Shown here piece by piece: positions 54,230-62,623 of a stretch of DNA of 64,000 nucleotides; the first letter of the stretch is position 1, and each line of letters opens with the position of its first letter. The stretch spans positions 1-64,000 of the forward strand of contig NZ_JARUVL010000011.1 of the NCBI RefSeq assembly GCF_030137545.1. The letters are read 5' to 3'. The notes below the pieces were generated by a model that saw only the letters and a program-made list of their open reading frames with translations, searched no databases and had not been told where the DNA came from. Origin of the DNA: Virgibacillus sp. LDC-1. GTDB taxonomy: Bacteria > Bacillota > Bacilli > Bacillales > Amphibacillaceae. The translations under genes and the position numbers were made by a program.

Positions 54230-55342
54230 GTGAATGATTTAGTTGAAAATAAGAATAATCAAAACGGAACAGCGGTTATTGTTGGTGCTTCTCTCTCAGG
54301 ATTAATGACAGGAATTGCGCTCGCGCAAGAAGGCTTGTATGTAACGATTTTAGAAAAGGTTGGAGAAAATCGAATTGGTGGTTCGGGATTGCGAGTGAAT
54401 GGAGGAACTATTGGTCGATCGAAGACGGAAAAGCTCCTCAAAAATCTCGTTTCTAATGGGAAGAGTACAGTTCAGCTCTGGTCAACCATCGAGTCACGTT
54501 TACGGGCAGAAGCAAAAAAGGATAATAAGATAACCTTGCGATATGATACGCGTGTTGTAAACGTTAATCAGGATGATGAGTCGGTTTGGGCATTAACAGA
54601 CCAAGGGGAAACGATTCACGGGGATTTGCTGATCGGTGCGGATGGGCATAACAGTCAGGTACGGAAGTATATCGCACCACATAAACCAAACGCCACATAT
54701 GCGGGTTATATGGGGTGGATTGCGTCGATGAGCGAGAATGACTTGCCGAAGCATCTTCTTCCTAGCACGCATAAGCCAGCAGTGGAGATGTTTGACAGTT
54801 ATGATGGGTTTAAGTTTGGTTCCATTATCGAAAAAAAGGACGATTCCGCTGATTCTGGAAGTCGTAGAATTGGCTGTACGTGGTATGATAATCGGCAAAG
54901 TGCGTTATTGCGTCGTCTTGGATGTGTGGAAGGAATGGTCGTACGTCATTCCTTGAATGGTGCTGATATTCCAGAAAGTACGTTAAAGGAATTAGCAAAT
55001 CGGGCTGCGAATTGGCCGGAGCCATGGCGATCTGCGGCGCTTCATGGGATAGAAACACATACACTTATTGGCATTCCGATAAAAGAATATGTTCCAGATC
55101 GACTGGTGAAAGGACGGATTGCGCTCGTTGGCGATGCGGCACACGTGCCAGCTCCTGTTACAGCAAGCGGGTTTAATGAATCACTCCAAGATGCGGTAGC
55201 ACTAGGTAAATGTGTGGAAAAGGGAGTGCATGGGCAATTAGCGCTTCAGGCATTGGCGAAGTATGAATCGCTTCGATTAGATAAAGTGCGAGAAATGGTG
55301 CAATCAGGACAATTTTATAGTTATTCGTTTGGGCGTCCATAA
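54230..55342 (+). CDS. FAD-dependent monooxygenase (PHBH/UbiH-like)
   Basis: The 370-residue product from GTG 54230 (GGGGGAGGAAATTATC upstream) starts with a dinucleotide-binding strand TAVIVGASLSGLMTGIALAQ near residue 16. It has the GD motif GRIALVGDAAHVPAPVTASG (about 295-315) followed by GFNESLQDAVALGKCVEKG. LLIGADGHNSQVRKYI is the conserved DG block. These define group A flavin monooxygenases that hydroxylate aromatic or polycyclic compounds using NAD(P)H; the substrate cannot be told. A broken MerR gene follows by 13 bases and may once have regulated it. Confidence 0.85.
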   Translation: MNDLVENKNNQNGTAVIVGASLSGLMTGIALAQEGLYVTILEKVGENRIGGSGLRVNGGTIGRSKTEKLLKNLVSNGKSTVQLWSTIESRLRAEAKKDNKITLRYDTRVVNVNQDDESVWALTDQGETIHGDLLIGADGHNSQVRKYIAPHKPNATYAGYMGWIASMSENDLPKHLLPSTHKPAVEMFDSYDGFKFGSIIEKKDDSADSGSRRIGCTWYDNRQSALLRRLGCVEGMVVRHSLNGADIPESTLKELANRAANWPEPWRSAALHGIETHTLIGIPIKEYVPDRLVKGRIALVGDAAHVPAPVTASGFNESLQDAVALGKCVEKGVHGQLALQALAKYESLRLDKVREMVQSGQFYSYSFGRP

Positions 55343-55355
55343 GGAGAGAATAAAA

Positions 55356-55561
55356 ATGTACACCGTAAAAGAAGTCGCTTCATTGCTTGATTTGACCGAA
55401 CACACCATTCGCTACTATACGGATAAAGGACTTGTTCCGAATTTAAAGCGGGACGCGAATAATAATCGTTTTTTGATGAAGCAGCAATCAATTGGCTGTT
55501 ATGTGTAAAGCATTTAAGACAATGCGAAAAGAAGCTGAACTACTCGCCACTTGAAATATGA
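55356..55561 (+). pseudogene. MerR-family regulator, frameshifted and truncated
   Basis: The frame opens as a MerR helix-turn-helix: MYTVKEVASLLDLTEHTIRY then YTDKGLVPNLKRDANNNR. It then stops at 55506-55508 after 50 codons. Shifting by one base at the T run near 55473 restores a typical continuation, FFDEAAINWLLCVKHLRQC, which ends at 55559-55561. The dimerisation and effector parts are missing. AAGGAGAG precedes the ATG. It is a remnant of the local regulator of the monooxygenase or an unrelated decayed gene. Confidence 0.75.
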
Positions 55562-55760
55562 GGTGAGCTACGAGAAAGTAACCTTTCTTTTTCCCGTATA
55601 TAGCTATGGTTCTTTTACAACGGCTACACGCCTTTCAAATCGAGTAATATGCATGTTTGATAAGCGCGAGCTAAAAACGGTGGATGTTTTACCTGGCGCT
55701 ATCGCAATTGATGATTTCAATGAGATCCTGTTGGGAAAAGGTTTCTTATTATGGATATAG
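55551..55760 (+). CDS. Unrecognised short reading frame, possibly a gene fragment
   Basis: This 69-codon frame from TTG reads through VSYEKVTFLFPVYSYGSFTT and KRELKTVDVLPGAIAIDDFN, which looks protein-like, not random. I do not recognise the family. It overlaps the end of the MerR remnant, so it may be the end of another decayed gene. No clear ribosome-binding site is visible. Confidence 0.35.
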   Translation: MKYEVSYEKVTFLFPVYSYGSFTTATRLSNRVICMFDKRELKTVDVLPGAIAIDDFNEILLGKGFLLWI

Positions 55761-55897
55761 AAAACAAAGAATTTATCGATATTCTCCCAGATATAGAAGT
55801 GGATATGATAAAGAAATACTTACAATCACGAGATATTAGTCGAGTGAAAATGGTAGTAATGGATTTATTGAAATCATTTAAACAGGCAGTGTGTTAA
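55751..55897 (+). CDS. Unrecognised 48-residue reading frame
   Basis: MDIENKEFIDILPDIEVD at the start and KKYLQSRDISRVKMVVMDL in the middle suggest an amphipathic helical peptide or a C-terminal fragment. It overlaps the preceding frame by ten bases in another frame, so the two may be halves of one gene split by a frameshift. I do not recognise it. Confidence 0.35.
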   Translation: MDIENKEFIDILPDIEVDMIKKYLQSRDISRVKMVVMDLLKSFKQAVC

Positions 55898-56275
55898 ATA
55901 GGAGCAAAGGTATAACCCTATAATAGTCATTAATTGTAGATGATCGATTTCTTGATTTCTTTGGAATAAAACCGTTTAGATATTTATCAACTGTTCTACG
56001 ATGTACATTTCACTCCCTTGCTAGTCTGCTCTTATTATCCTTATATTTAGTTTCTCCACCAAATTGTCAGGTTTGATTGACTTTCCCCTTTAATCTCTGT
56101 CTTAAAGTTTATTGAAACAAGTATATTCCTCACCTCATGCACGTATCTATCAAAGTTGTACATTGTTAAGTGAACGTTTCAGTACATATTAAAGTTAGCA
56201 TATATACATGCTCCATTTTGACTCCAACATTATCTAGCAATTAGAATGAAAGAAAGGTTTCAAGGGGGATAAAAT
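55898..56275. other. Gene-free interval upstream of the two-component genes
   Basis: A/T-rich DNA without a credible gene. A near-palindrome TGAACGTTTCA (56171-56181) lies about 95 bases before the histidine kinase and could be an operator; I cannot assign it. The stretch ends with GAAAGGTTTCAAGGGGG, the ribosome-binding region of the kinase. Confidence 0.55.
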
Positions 56276-58042
56276 ATGTACCTTGGTAGAAAAATCTTTA
56301 CAACTTTTACAATTCTGTTGTTAATTCCACTTATTGTAATTGGAATTACTGTACACTTAGTTTTTTCCTCTTCGAAAGTTGAAGAATTCACTTCTTATTC
56401 AGAGAACTCTATTAAACAACTAAATAATAGTTTAGATTTAATGATGGAGGATGCAGCTAGATCAACGTTATCATTGCTATATAATAGGCAACTAATAAAT
56501 ATATTAAGGGAGTACGATTATGACTCTTCCCTCGAATATAGAAACCACAAGCACACAAATGAATTTTCACTTTTTCTCTCAGGTATTTTATACAAAAAAG
56601 AACCTGTTTATGCAATTCATGTATTTACTAATAACGGTTGGATATTTAGCCATATGGGCGATTATAAAATAAAAGATAAAGTAAATTTAATTGATGAAAA
56701 TTGGTATCATGAAGCCAAGGATAGTAAAGGATCATGGCTTATAAATTCAGAAGAATATCCCAGTTATTATTTGAACAGCAACAAAAGCTTTATCAGTCTT
56801 GTAAGGATTTTAAAAGATCCAATAGATAGCAAAGACATTGGAGCAATTAAAGTAGATTTTTCACCAGAATATATATCAAGGCTTACAGAACAGCTGCCAG
56901 GTGAATATTGGCAGATATTAAGAGGCGATAATCCGCTTTTCAAAAGACAGAAAAATGAAATTATTGAAGAATGCAAAGTTAACAATAGTTGGATTAAAGA
57001 TGAAGGAACAGGAGATAAATACTTATGTGTTACGGATACATCGGTTAAGACAGGGATACAAGTCAGCAATATTATTCCCGAGGATGAAATCTACAAGGAT
57101 ATAGCAGAATTTGATACATTTTTATCGATTTTGATTGCTGTTTGTATCCTGGTTTCATTGATATTATCCTATCATACTTCTAACTATCTTATGAAACCTT
57201 TGGAAGTTTTAAAAAAACAAATTAAAGGGTTACAAAATAGGAATTCCTTAGAGCGGTTGGATATTAATGAGAATGCTGATATTGCGATACTTAGCGGTGC
57301 TTATAACAATATGTTAACTGAAATAAAACAATTGGTTGAGGAAGTGTACGAATTAAATATTAGGAATGCTAATTCGGAATATAAAGCATTGCAAACTCGT
57401 ATGGATCCACATTTTATTTTTAATGCATTAGAATCAATTAATATGACTGCACTTAAAAATAAACAATTGGATTTGTCAGATATGATTTCTGAATTAGGGA
57501 CGTTAATCAGGTTCAGGTTAAAAAATGATGAGCAACTGATAATACTTGAAGAGGAGTTGGAATTTAGCAAATCATATGTTTCGATAATGAATCAAAGGAT
57601 GAGTGAAAATCTAAATGTAGCTTGGGATATTGATACTGAAGCTATGAACATTAAAGTTCCTAAGTACATTATTCAACCATTAATTGAAAACGCCATCATA
57701 CATGGATACAACGGGAAGAAGCTCAATATTTATGTAATCGTAAAACTTAAGGGGTTTTATCTAGTAATCATAGTTAAAGATAATGGAGTAGGAATTGATA
57801 AGGCTAAACTTGATTTCATGTTGAAAAAGTTCAAACAGGAATCTGAAATCGGCAAATATTTTAGTGCGGGAAGGAAGAACAATGGAATTGCATTAGAGAA
57901 TATTAAACAACGGCTAAATCTTACATATGGAACAAAAAAAGAGCTGTTACAGATTGATTCAGAAAAGAATTTAGGAACGACCATCACGATTACAATCCCA
58001 ATGAATGAAGGTGATGTCTTTGAGAAAGGTTCTATTAGTTGA
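56276..58042 (+). CDS. Sensor histidine kinase, YesM type
   Basis: The 588-residue protein has an N-terminal membrane segment (about 8-32), an extracellular sensing domain (about 33-280), a second membrane segment (about 280-302) and a HAMP-like linker. The His_kinase block RMDPHFIFNALESIN has the phospho-acceptor His near residue 379, and the ATPase domain has IIQPLIENAIIHG and VKDNGVGIDKAKL. This is the LytS/YesM class that senses sugars or cell-wall signals and pairs with AraC-type regulators. It overlaps the response regulator gene. It probably senses the substrate of the downstream ABC transporter. Confidence 0.92.
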   Translation: MYLGRKIFTTFTILLLIPLIVIGITVHLVFSSSKVEEFTSYSENSIKQLNNSLDLMMEDAARSTLSLLYNRQLINILREYDYDSSLEYRNHKHTNEFSLFLSGILYKKEPVYAIHVFTNNGWIFSHMGDYKIKDKVNLIDENWYHEAKDSKGSWLINSEEYPSYYLNSNKSFISLVRILKDPIDSKDIGAIKVDFSPEYISRLTEQLPGEYWQILRGDNPLFKRQKNEIIEECKVNNSWIKDEGTGDKYLCVTDTSVKTGIQVSNIIPEDEIYKDIAEFDTFLSILIAVCILVSLILSYHTSNYLMKPLEVLKKQIKGLQNRNSLERLDINENADIAILSGAYNNMLTEIKQLVEEVYELNIRNANSEYKALQTRMDPHFIFNALESINMTALKNKQLDLSDMISELGTLIRFRLKNDEQLIILEEELEFSKSYVSIMNQRMSENLNVAWDIDTEAMNIKVPKYIIQPLIENAIIHGYNGKKLNIYVIVKLKGFYLVIIVKDNGVGIDKAKLDFMLKKFKQESEIGKYFSAGRKNNGIALENIKQRLNLTYGTKKELLQIDSEKNLGTTITITIPMNEGDVFEKGSIS

Positions 58043-58739
58043 AGATGAAAAAGTTATTCGGGACGGGGTAAAAACTTTATTAGAAGAAGTTATTACTGGA
58101 TATAGTGTACTTTGGGAAGCGGATTGTGGTAAAAGAGCTTTAGATATAGTAAACATTGAAATACCTGATTTAATTATTACCGATATCAGAATGCCAAATG
58201 TGGATGGATTGGAGTTTATTGGCATACTCAAAAACATCCACCCTTCTGTCCCTGTCATCATAATTAGTGGGTACGATGATTTTGCTTATGTTAGAAAAGC
58301 TTTAAAATTGGGAGTTAAAGATTATCTGTTGAAGCCAATAAATAGAATGGAACTTGCAAGTGTTCTTGAGACAATCAATAAATCAAAACAGGTTTTAGTT
58401 GTTTCCGAAGATAATATTGGAGAACCAACAATAATTAAAAACATCAAAGAAGCTGTGGAAGAAAACCTTGAGGGTAATCTATCGCTCAATTATCTTTCTA
58501 AAACTCTCAATCTTCATCCTAATTATATAAGTCAGCAATTTAGCCAACATACAGAAATTAGATTATCAGATTATATCTTGGATAGAAGAATGAGCAAAGC
58601 AAAAGAACTATTACTAAATACTAATCTTAAAGTATATGATATTGCCCATCTTACTGGATTTTCAAATGCGAAACATTTCGCCTCTGTATTTAAAAAGCAT
58701 AATGAAAAAACTCCTCAACAATATAGAGAGGAAAGCTAA
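58020..58739 (+). CDS. Response regulator with AraC-type DNA-binding domain, YesN type
   Basis: The receiver domain (about 1-120) has VLLVEDEKVIRDG and the phospho-acceptor Asp near residue 55 in IITDIRMPNVDG, with KLGVKDYLLKPINRMEL. The C-terminal AraC domain (about 140-239) has two helix-turn-helix units, LNYLSKTLNLHPNYISQQFS and VYDIAHLTGFSNAKHFASVF, ending KTPQQYREES. TTG 58020 has AAGGTGAT six bases upstream; ATG 58005 and 58014 are alternatives in the same frame. It overlaps the kinase end by about 20 bases. It likely activates the adjacent transport operon. Confidence 0.92.
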   Translation: MRKVLLVEDEKVIRDGVKTLLEEVITGYSVLWEADCGKRALDIVNIEIPDLIITDIRMPNVDGLEFIGILKNIHPSVPVIIISGYDDFAYVRKALKLGVKDYLLKPINRMELASVLETINKSKQVLVVSEDNIGEPTIIKNIKEAVEENLEGNLSLNYLSKTLNLHPNYISQQFSQHTEIRLSDYILDRRMSKAKELLLNTNLKVYDIAHLTGFSNAKHFASVFKKHNEKTPQQYREES

Positions 58740-58777
58740 ATATTAATAATACAAACCATTTCTTAAGATTAAAGCAT

Positions 58778-58793
58778 TTTAAAGCGCTTACAT
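58778..58793 (+). promoter_or_regulatory. CcpA cre-like site upstream of the solute-binding protein gene
   Basis: TTTAAAGCGCTTACAT matches the catabolite-responsive element WTGNNARCGNWWWCAW at all but one position (T for G at the third). It lies 38 bases before the ATG and should let CcpA switch the transport genes off when a preferred sugar is present. Confidence 0.6.
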
Positions 58794-58830
58794 AATTGCT
58801 AAGATTGATGTTAATGAAAGGGGGAAGATT

Positions 58831-60108
58831 ATGAAAAAATACTTTATTGTCTTGTTAGGAATGGCTTTAATGATTTTAGGTGCATGTGATAAGGGTAGTG
58901 AATCGAGTGGGGCTGGTAATGAAAAGGTTGAACTTACCTTTACAACATGGGGCGGAGATCAGCACATTGAAATGTACGAAGAGTTGTTAAAAGAATTTTA
59001 TGATGAAAACCCAAATATTAAAGTTGATGTTGAAAGCATTCCACATGGTGATTATCAACAAAAGCTTTCAGTTCTTGCTGCAGGAAACGAACTTCCAGAT
59101 GTGGGATGGGTTGCAGAACGAATGGTACCACAGTTTGTCAAGAATGACATCTTAACTGATATAACGGATATTGTGGAAGATAAAGATTTTGAATTTGACG
59201 ATTTTATTCCATCAACACTGGATTTGTGGAAGCATGATGGAAAGCTATTGGGACTGCCTTTTTCTACACCACCAATGATTTTATATTATAACAAAACAAT
59301 GTTTGAGGAGGCAGGTCTAGAGACACCAAACGAATTGGCAAAAAAAGATGAGTGGACATGGGAACAATTCGAAAAAAGTTCAAAAGCTTTGTCAGGAGGG
59401 AAGGGTAGTGAAAGAACATATGGAGCAAGGTTATTTAATGAATGGACTAACTTTGCTACTATGCCATCACATACCCTATCCTATGGTGGCAAATTATTTT
59501 CGGATGATATGACAAAGTTTGAGTGGAATTCAACTGAAGGTATAGAGACATTGAAAATGCTGGACCGTATGATGTTTAAGGATAAATCGCATGTACCACC
59601 AGGAGAAAACATTAATTTCGAAAGTGGTAATGTTGGCATGTTTACATTCATGTACAGTTATATAGCTAATGTCCGTGACATAACTGATTTTGATTGGGAC
59701 ATTGCTCCTCTACCGAAAGGACCTAAAGGAAGAGTTCCATTGTTAGGTCAAGCAGGCATTGCTGCATTTGAAGGTAGCGATCATCCTGAAGAAGCGAAGA
59801 AGCTTTTGTTATTCTTGGAAAGTAAAACTGGTATTCAAGCTCAGTCTTCGTTCTTTGTACCACCAAGAAAAAGTGTTTTGGAGTCTGACGAATTTATTAA
59901 TATCCCAAATAACCCATCAAGAGAATCCATTGAATTAGCACTTATTGATGAAATGGATAATGGATTTACATATCCATTACATGAAGATTGGACAAAAATT
60001 GAAAGTGAAATTATCAATGGATTTGATAAACTATTTTCTCAAATTGAAAAACCAGAAGGAATATTGAAGGAAATGGAAGAAAAAATTGATCCTATACTAG
60101 AAAAGTAA
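58831..60108 (+). CDS. Extracellular sugar-type solute-binding lipoprotein
   Basis: The 425-residue protein starts with a lipoprotein signal MKKYFIVLLGMALMILGAC, with the lipid-modified Cys at residue 19. The fold is that of family-1 solute-binding proteins: VELTFTTWGGDQHIEMYEEL near 31, LPDVGWVAERMVPQFVKNDI, GKLLGLPFSTPPMILYYNKT near 145, and TWEQFEKSSKAL. It would bind an oligosaccharide or glycoside outside the membrane. AAAGGGGGAAG precedes the ATG. First gene of the transport part. Confidence 0.92.
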   Translation: MKKYFIVLLGMALMILGACDKGSESSGAGNEKVELTFTTWGGDQHIEMYEELLKEFYDENPNIKVDVESIPHGDYQQKLSVLAAGNELPDVGWVAERMVPQFVKNDILTDITDIVEDKDFEFDDFIPSTLDLWKHDGKLLGLPFSTPPMILYYNKTMFEEAGLETPNELAKKDEWTWEQFEKSSKALSGGKGSERTYGARLFNEWTNFATMPSHTLSYGGKLFSDDMTKFEWNSTEGIETLKMLDRMMFKDKSHVPPGENINFESGNVGMFTFMYSYIANVRDITDFDWDIAPLPKGPKGRVPLLGQAGIAAFEGSDHPEEAKKLLLFLESKTGIQAQSSFFVPPRKSVLESDEFINIPNNPSRESIELALIDEMDNGFTYPLHEDWTKIESEIINGFDKLFSQIEKPEGILKEMEEKIDPILEK

Positions 60109-60162
60109 TGAGAACGGGGTAATTCCCGTTCTCTTCATAATAACTTTTTATGAGGTGAAAGA

Positions 60163-60858
60163 ATGAATAATGGACTAAATGATTTTTTATTAAGTAAAGA
60201 AATGCCTATTATTGTTAGCTTACCTGAAAACCGTGTGGATTTAGCGGAAGCTGCGATTAATGCAGGTGCCGATGCACTAAAATTCCACATCAATGTAAGC
60301 CACCGTGCAAGCGGAAATGAATTTAAGGGGCTGGACAGTTATATTGATGTATTCACTGAAATTAGAAAGATATATAACGGTCCCCTTGGTATTGTTATTA
60401 GCGATGATATTAATAAGGTGAACCAAGTAGATATAGCGAAGTTAAAAGAAGTTGGTTTTAGTTACTTTTCACTCTATGCAAAGGACATTACGTCAAATTT
60501 ACTACTTCAAAATGATTTGGAAAAAACCGTTGCTGTTGATGATCAGTTTGATCCTTTCAGAGTGAAGGCAATTGAGCAATTTGATATAAAAGCAGTTGAA
60601 TTGTCCGTGGTAAAGAAGGAAAACTATGGAAAGCCACTTAATTTTACGGACATGGTTTTATATGAAAACTATAGAAAAAATACCGATCTTCCGCTTATTA
60701 TTCCATCCCAGAAAAAACTTGTTCCGGCTGATATGGATATTTTAAAACAAATTGGCATAAATGCAGTAATGCTAGGTGCGGTTACAGTTGGAACGACAGT
60801 AGAATCTATTTATCAAGCTGTGTCTGAATTTAATGAATATAATAGTAAATTAAGCTGA
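60163..60858 (+). CDS. Unrecognised protein, probable TIM-barrel enzyme
   Basis: The 231-residue protein reads as a phosphate-binding-type TIM barrel: MPIIVSLPENRVDLAEAAIN then AGADALKFHINVSHRASGNE, GPLGIVISDDI near residue 82, DLPLIIPSQKKLVPADMDIL and GINAVMLGAVTVGTTVESIY near the end. The last block resembles the strand 7-8 phosphate loop of NanE, HisA/F or ThiE-like barrels. I cannot name an exact family. GAGGTGAAAGA precedes the ATG. It lies between the binding protein and the permease genes, so it may process a phosphorylated or acidic derivative of the imported compound; this is inference. Confidence 0.75.
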   Translation: MNNGLNDFLLSKEMPIIVSLPENRVDLAEAAINAGADALKFHINVSHRASGNEFKGLDSYIDVFTEIRKIYNGPLGIVISDDINKVNQVDIAKLKEVGFSYFSLYAKDITSNLLLQNDLEKTVAVDDQFDPFRVKAIEQFDIKAVELSVVKKENYGKPLNFTDMVLYENYRKNTDLPLIIPSQKKLVPADMDILKQIGINAVMLGAVTVGTTVESIYQAVSEFNEYNSKLS

Positions 60859-60873
60859 CATAAGGATGATTGT

Positions 60874-61785
60874 ATGACAAAAACAAAACTAATACGAAGA
60901 AAGAAAATCAGCAATAAATTGGGAGATACTATAGGTGGATGGTTATTTATTTCACCTATGTTACTAGGGTTTACAATTTTCATGTTTGGGCCATTATTAT
61001 ATGCTTTTTATATTAGTTTGCATGATTGGCCACTATTGGGAGAATCATTTTTCACTGGTTTTGAAAACTATCAAAATCTTGTTAAGGATAACTCCTTTAA
61101 AAACTCTTTAATTGTTACCTTGCTCTTCAGCTTAGGATTGGTGCCACTTAATATTACCTTGGCAATGTTTTTAGCGGTTCTTCTAAAAGACAAATTTTGG
61201 GGCATAGGCTTTTTCCGAACAGCTATATTTGTTCCGGTAGTAACATCATTAATTGTCTGGGCAATTGTCTGGAAATATCTTCTTGCTCCAGAATTGGGAT
61301 TTATCAATCAATTTCTAGGGTTATTTGGAATTGAAGGACCTTCGTGGCTATTGAATAAGAGTACCGCGTTGCCGGCAGTGATAATAGTAAGTGTTATCAA
61401 AAACGTTGGGTTAAACATGATTTTATTTTTAACAGCAATGCAACAAGTTCCTGAGGAACTGTATGAAGCTGCTGAGTTGGATGGAGCCTCAGCTTTCAGA
61501 AAATTCAGGAATGTAACATTCCCTTTAATTACTCCTACTATTTTCTTGACCATGATAATCACAACGATAGGAGCAATGAAAATTTTTGGCCAAGTATATG
61601 TAATGACACGAGGAGGGCCTGGTGAAAGTACAAAAGTGCTAGTTTACTATATTTGGGAAACTGCATTCAAGCTATTTGACATGGGGTATGCTTCAGCCCT
61701 GGCCTTTGTTCTATTTTTCATTTTATTAGCTTTTACTATCCTTTCATGGGTAGTGAGAAAGAGGTGGGTATTCTATGAGGAATAA
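60874..61785 (+). CDS. ABC transporter permease, UgpA/MalF type
   Basis: The 303-residue protein has six membrane segments and the cytoplasmic EAA motif YEAAELDGASAFRKFRNVTF near residue 205, which docks the ATPase. Start MTKTKLIRRKKISNKLGDTI is behind AAGGATGAT. It overlaps the next permease by 11 bases. It forms half of the channel for the bound carbohydrate. Confidence 0.93.
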   Translation: MTKTKLIRRKKISNKLGDTIGGWLFISPMLLGFTIFMFGPLLYAFYISLHDWPLLGESFFTGFENYQNLVKDNSFKNSLIVTLLFSLGLVPLNITLAMFLAVLLKDKFWGIGFFRTAIFVPVVTSLIVWAIVWKYLLAPELGFINQFLGLFGIEGPSWLLNKSTALPAVIIVSVIKNVGLNMILFLTAMQQVPEELYEAAELDGASAFRKFRNVTFPLITPTIFLTMIITTIGAMKIFGQVYVMTRGGPGESTKVLVYYIWETAFKLFDMGYASALAFVLFFILLAFTILSWVVRKRWVFYEE

Positions 61786-62593
61786 GAGAACTTTATATTT
61801 AAGATATCTTGGATTAAGTTCAATCATTATTTTTATGATAGGTCCTCTTATTTGGATGATTTTAACTTCCTTGAAAGAGCCCGCTAGAATTTTTACTCAA
61901 TTTTTTCCTAGTCCGATACGATGGGAGAATTATATAGAAGTTTTAAACAAAGTCACTTTCTTAAAGCAGTACTGGAACAGCATATATATTGCTGTTTTAG
62001 TTACACTATTTGTTCTATTATTTGCCTCGATGGCTGGATATGCATTTGCTAGGATAAATTTTCCGGGAAAAAATATAATTTTTATCCTGTTATTAAGTGT
62101 AATGATGATTCCACCAGAAGTCACTATTATTCCCTTGTTTTTATTTATGAGAGATTTAAATTTGGTGAATACGCATATTCCGTTAATATTATTACCTGTT
62201 TTTGGCGCTCCAGGGGCATTTGGTGTATTTTTGATGCGACAATTCTTTATTGCAATACCTAAAGAACTAGAGGAAGCAGCGATTATGGATGGCTGCTCAA
62301 AGTTTAGGATTTACTGGAGGATTATGTTACCACTTTCTATTCCAGCACTATCGACGTTAACCATTTTTACATTTTTAACAAATTGGGATGAATTTTTATA
62401 TCCTTTAATATTCATCAATAGTAGAGAATTAATGACACTTCCAATTGGTTTGTCACTGTTCACAGATGAGACAGGAACTGCTTGGCACCATCTAATGAGT
62501 GCTACCACATTGGCAACAATACCTTTACTAATAGTGTTCTTTTTTGCACAGAAGAAGTTTATTGAGGGAATGACAGCTGGCAGTATTAAATAG
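61775..62593 (+). CDS. ABC transporter permease, UgpE/MalG type
   Basis: The 272-residue protein has six membrane segments and the EAA motif LEEAAIMDGCSKFRIYWRI near residue 170. The C-terminus FFAQKKFIEGMTAGSIK is typical of carbohydrate permeases. It overlaps the preceding gene by 11 bases. No ATPase gene follows, which suggests use of a shared MsmX-type ATPase. Confidence 0.93.
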   Translation: MRNKRTLYLRYLGLSSIIIFMIGPLIWMILTSLKEPARIFTQFFPSPIRWENYIEVLNKVTFLKQYWNSIYIAVLVTLFVLLFASMAGYAFARINFPGKNIIFILLLSVMMIPPEVTIIPLFLFMRDLNLVNTHIPLILLPVFGAPGAFGVFLMRQFFIAIPKELEEAAIMDGCSKFRIYWRIMLPLSIPALSTLTIFTFLTNWDEFLYPLIFINSRELMTLPIGLSLFTDETGTAWHHLMSATTLATIPLLIVFFFAQKKFIEGMTAGSIK

Positions 62594-62623
62594 TGGAAAT
62601 ACATTAATTGGAGGAATCTATAA

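Noticed and set aside
56171-56181. TGAACGTTTCA near-palindrome considered as a second cre site
   Set aside because: It is shorter than the CcpA consensus and lacks the ARCG core at the proper spacing.
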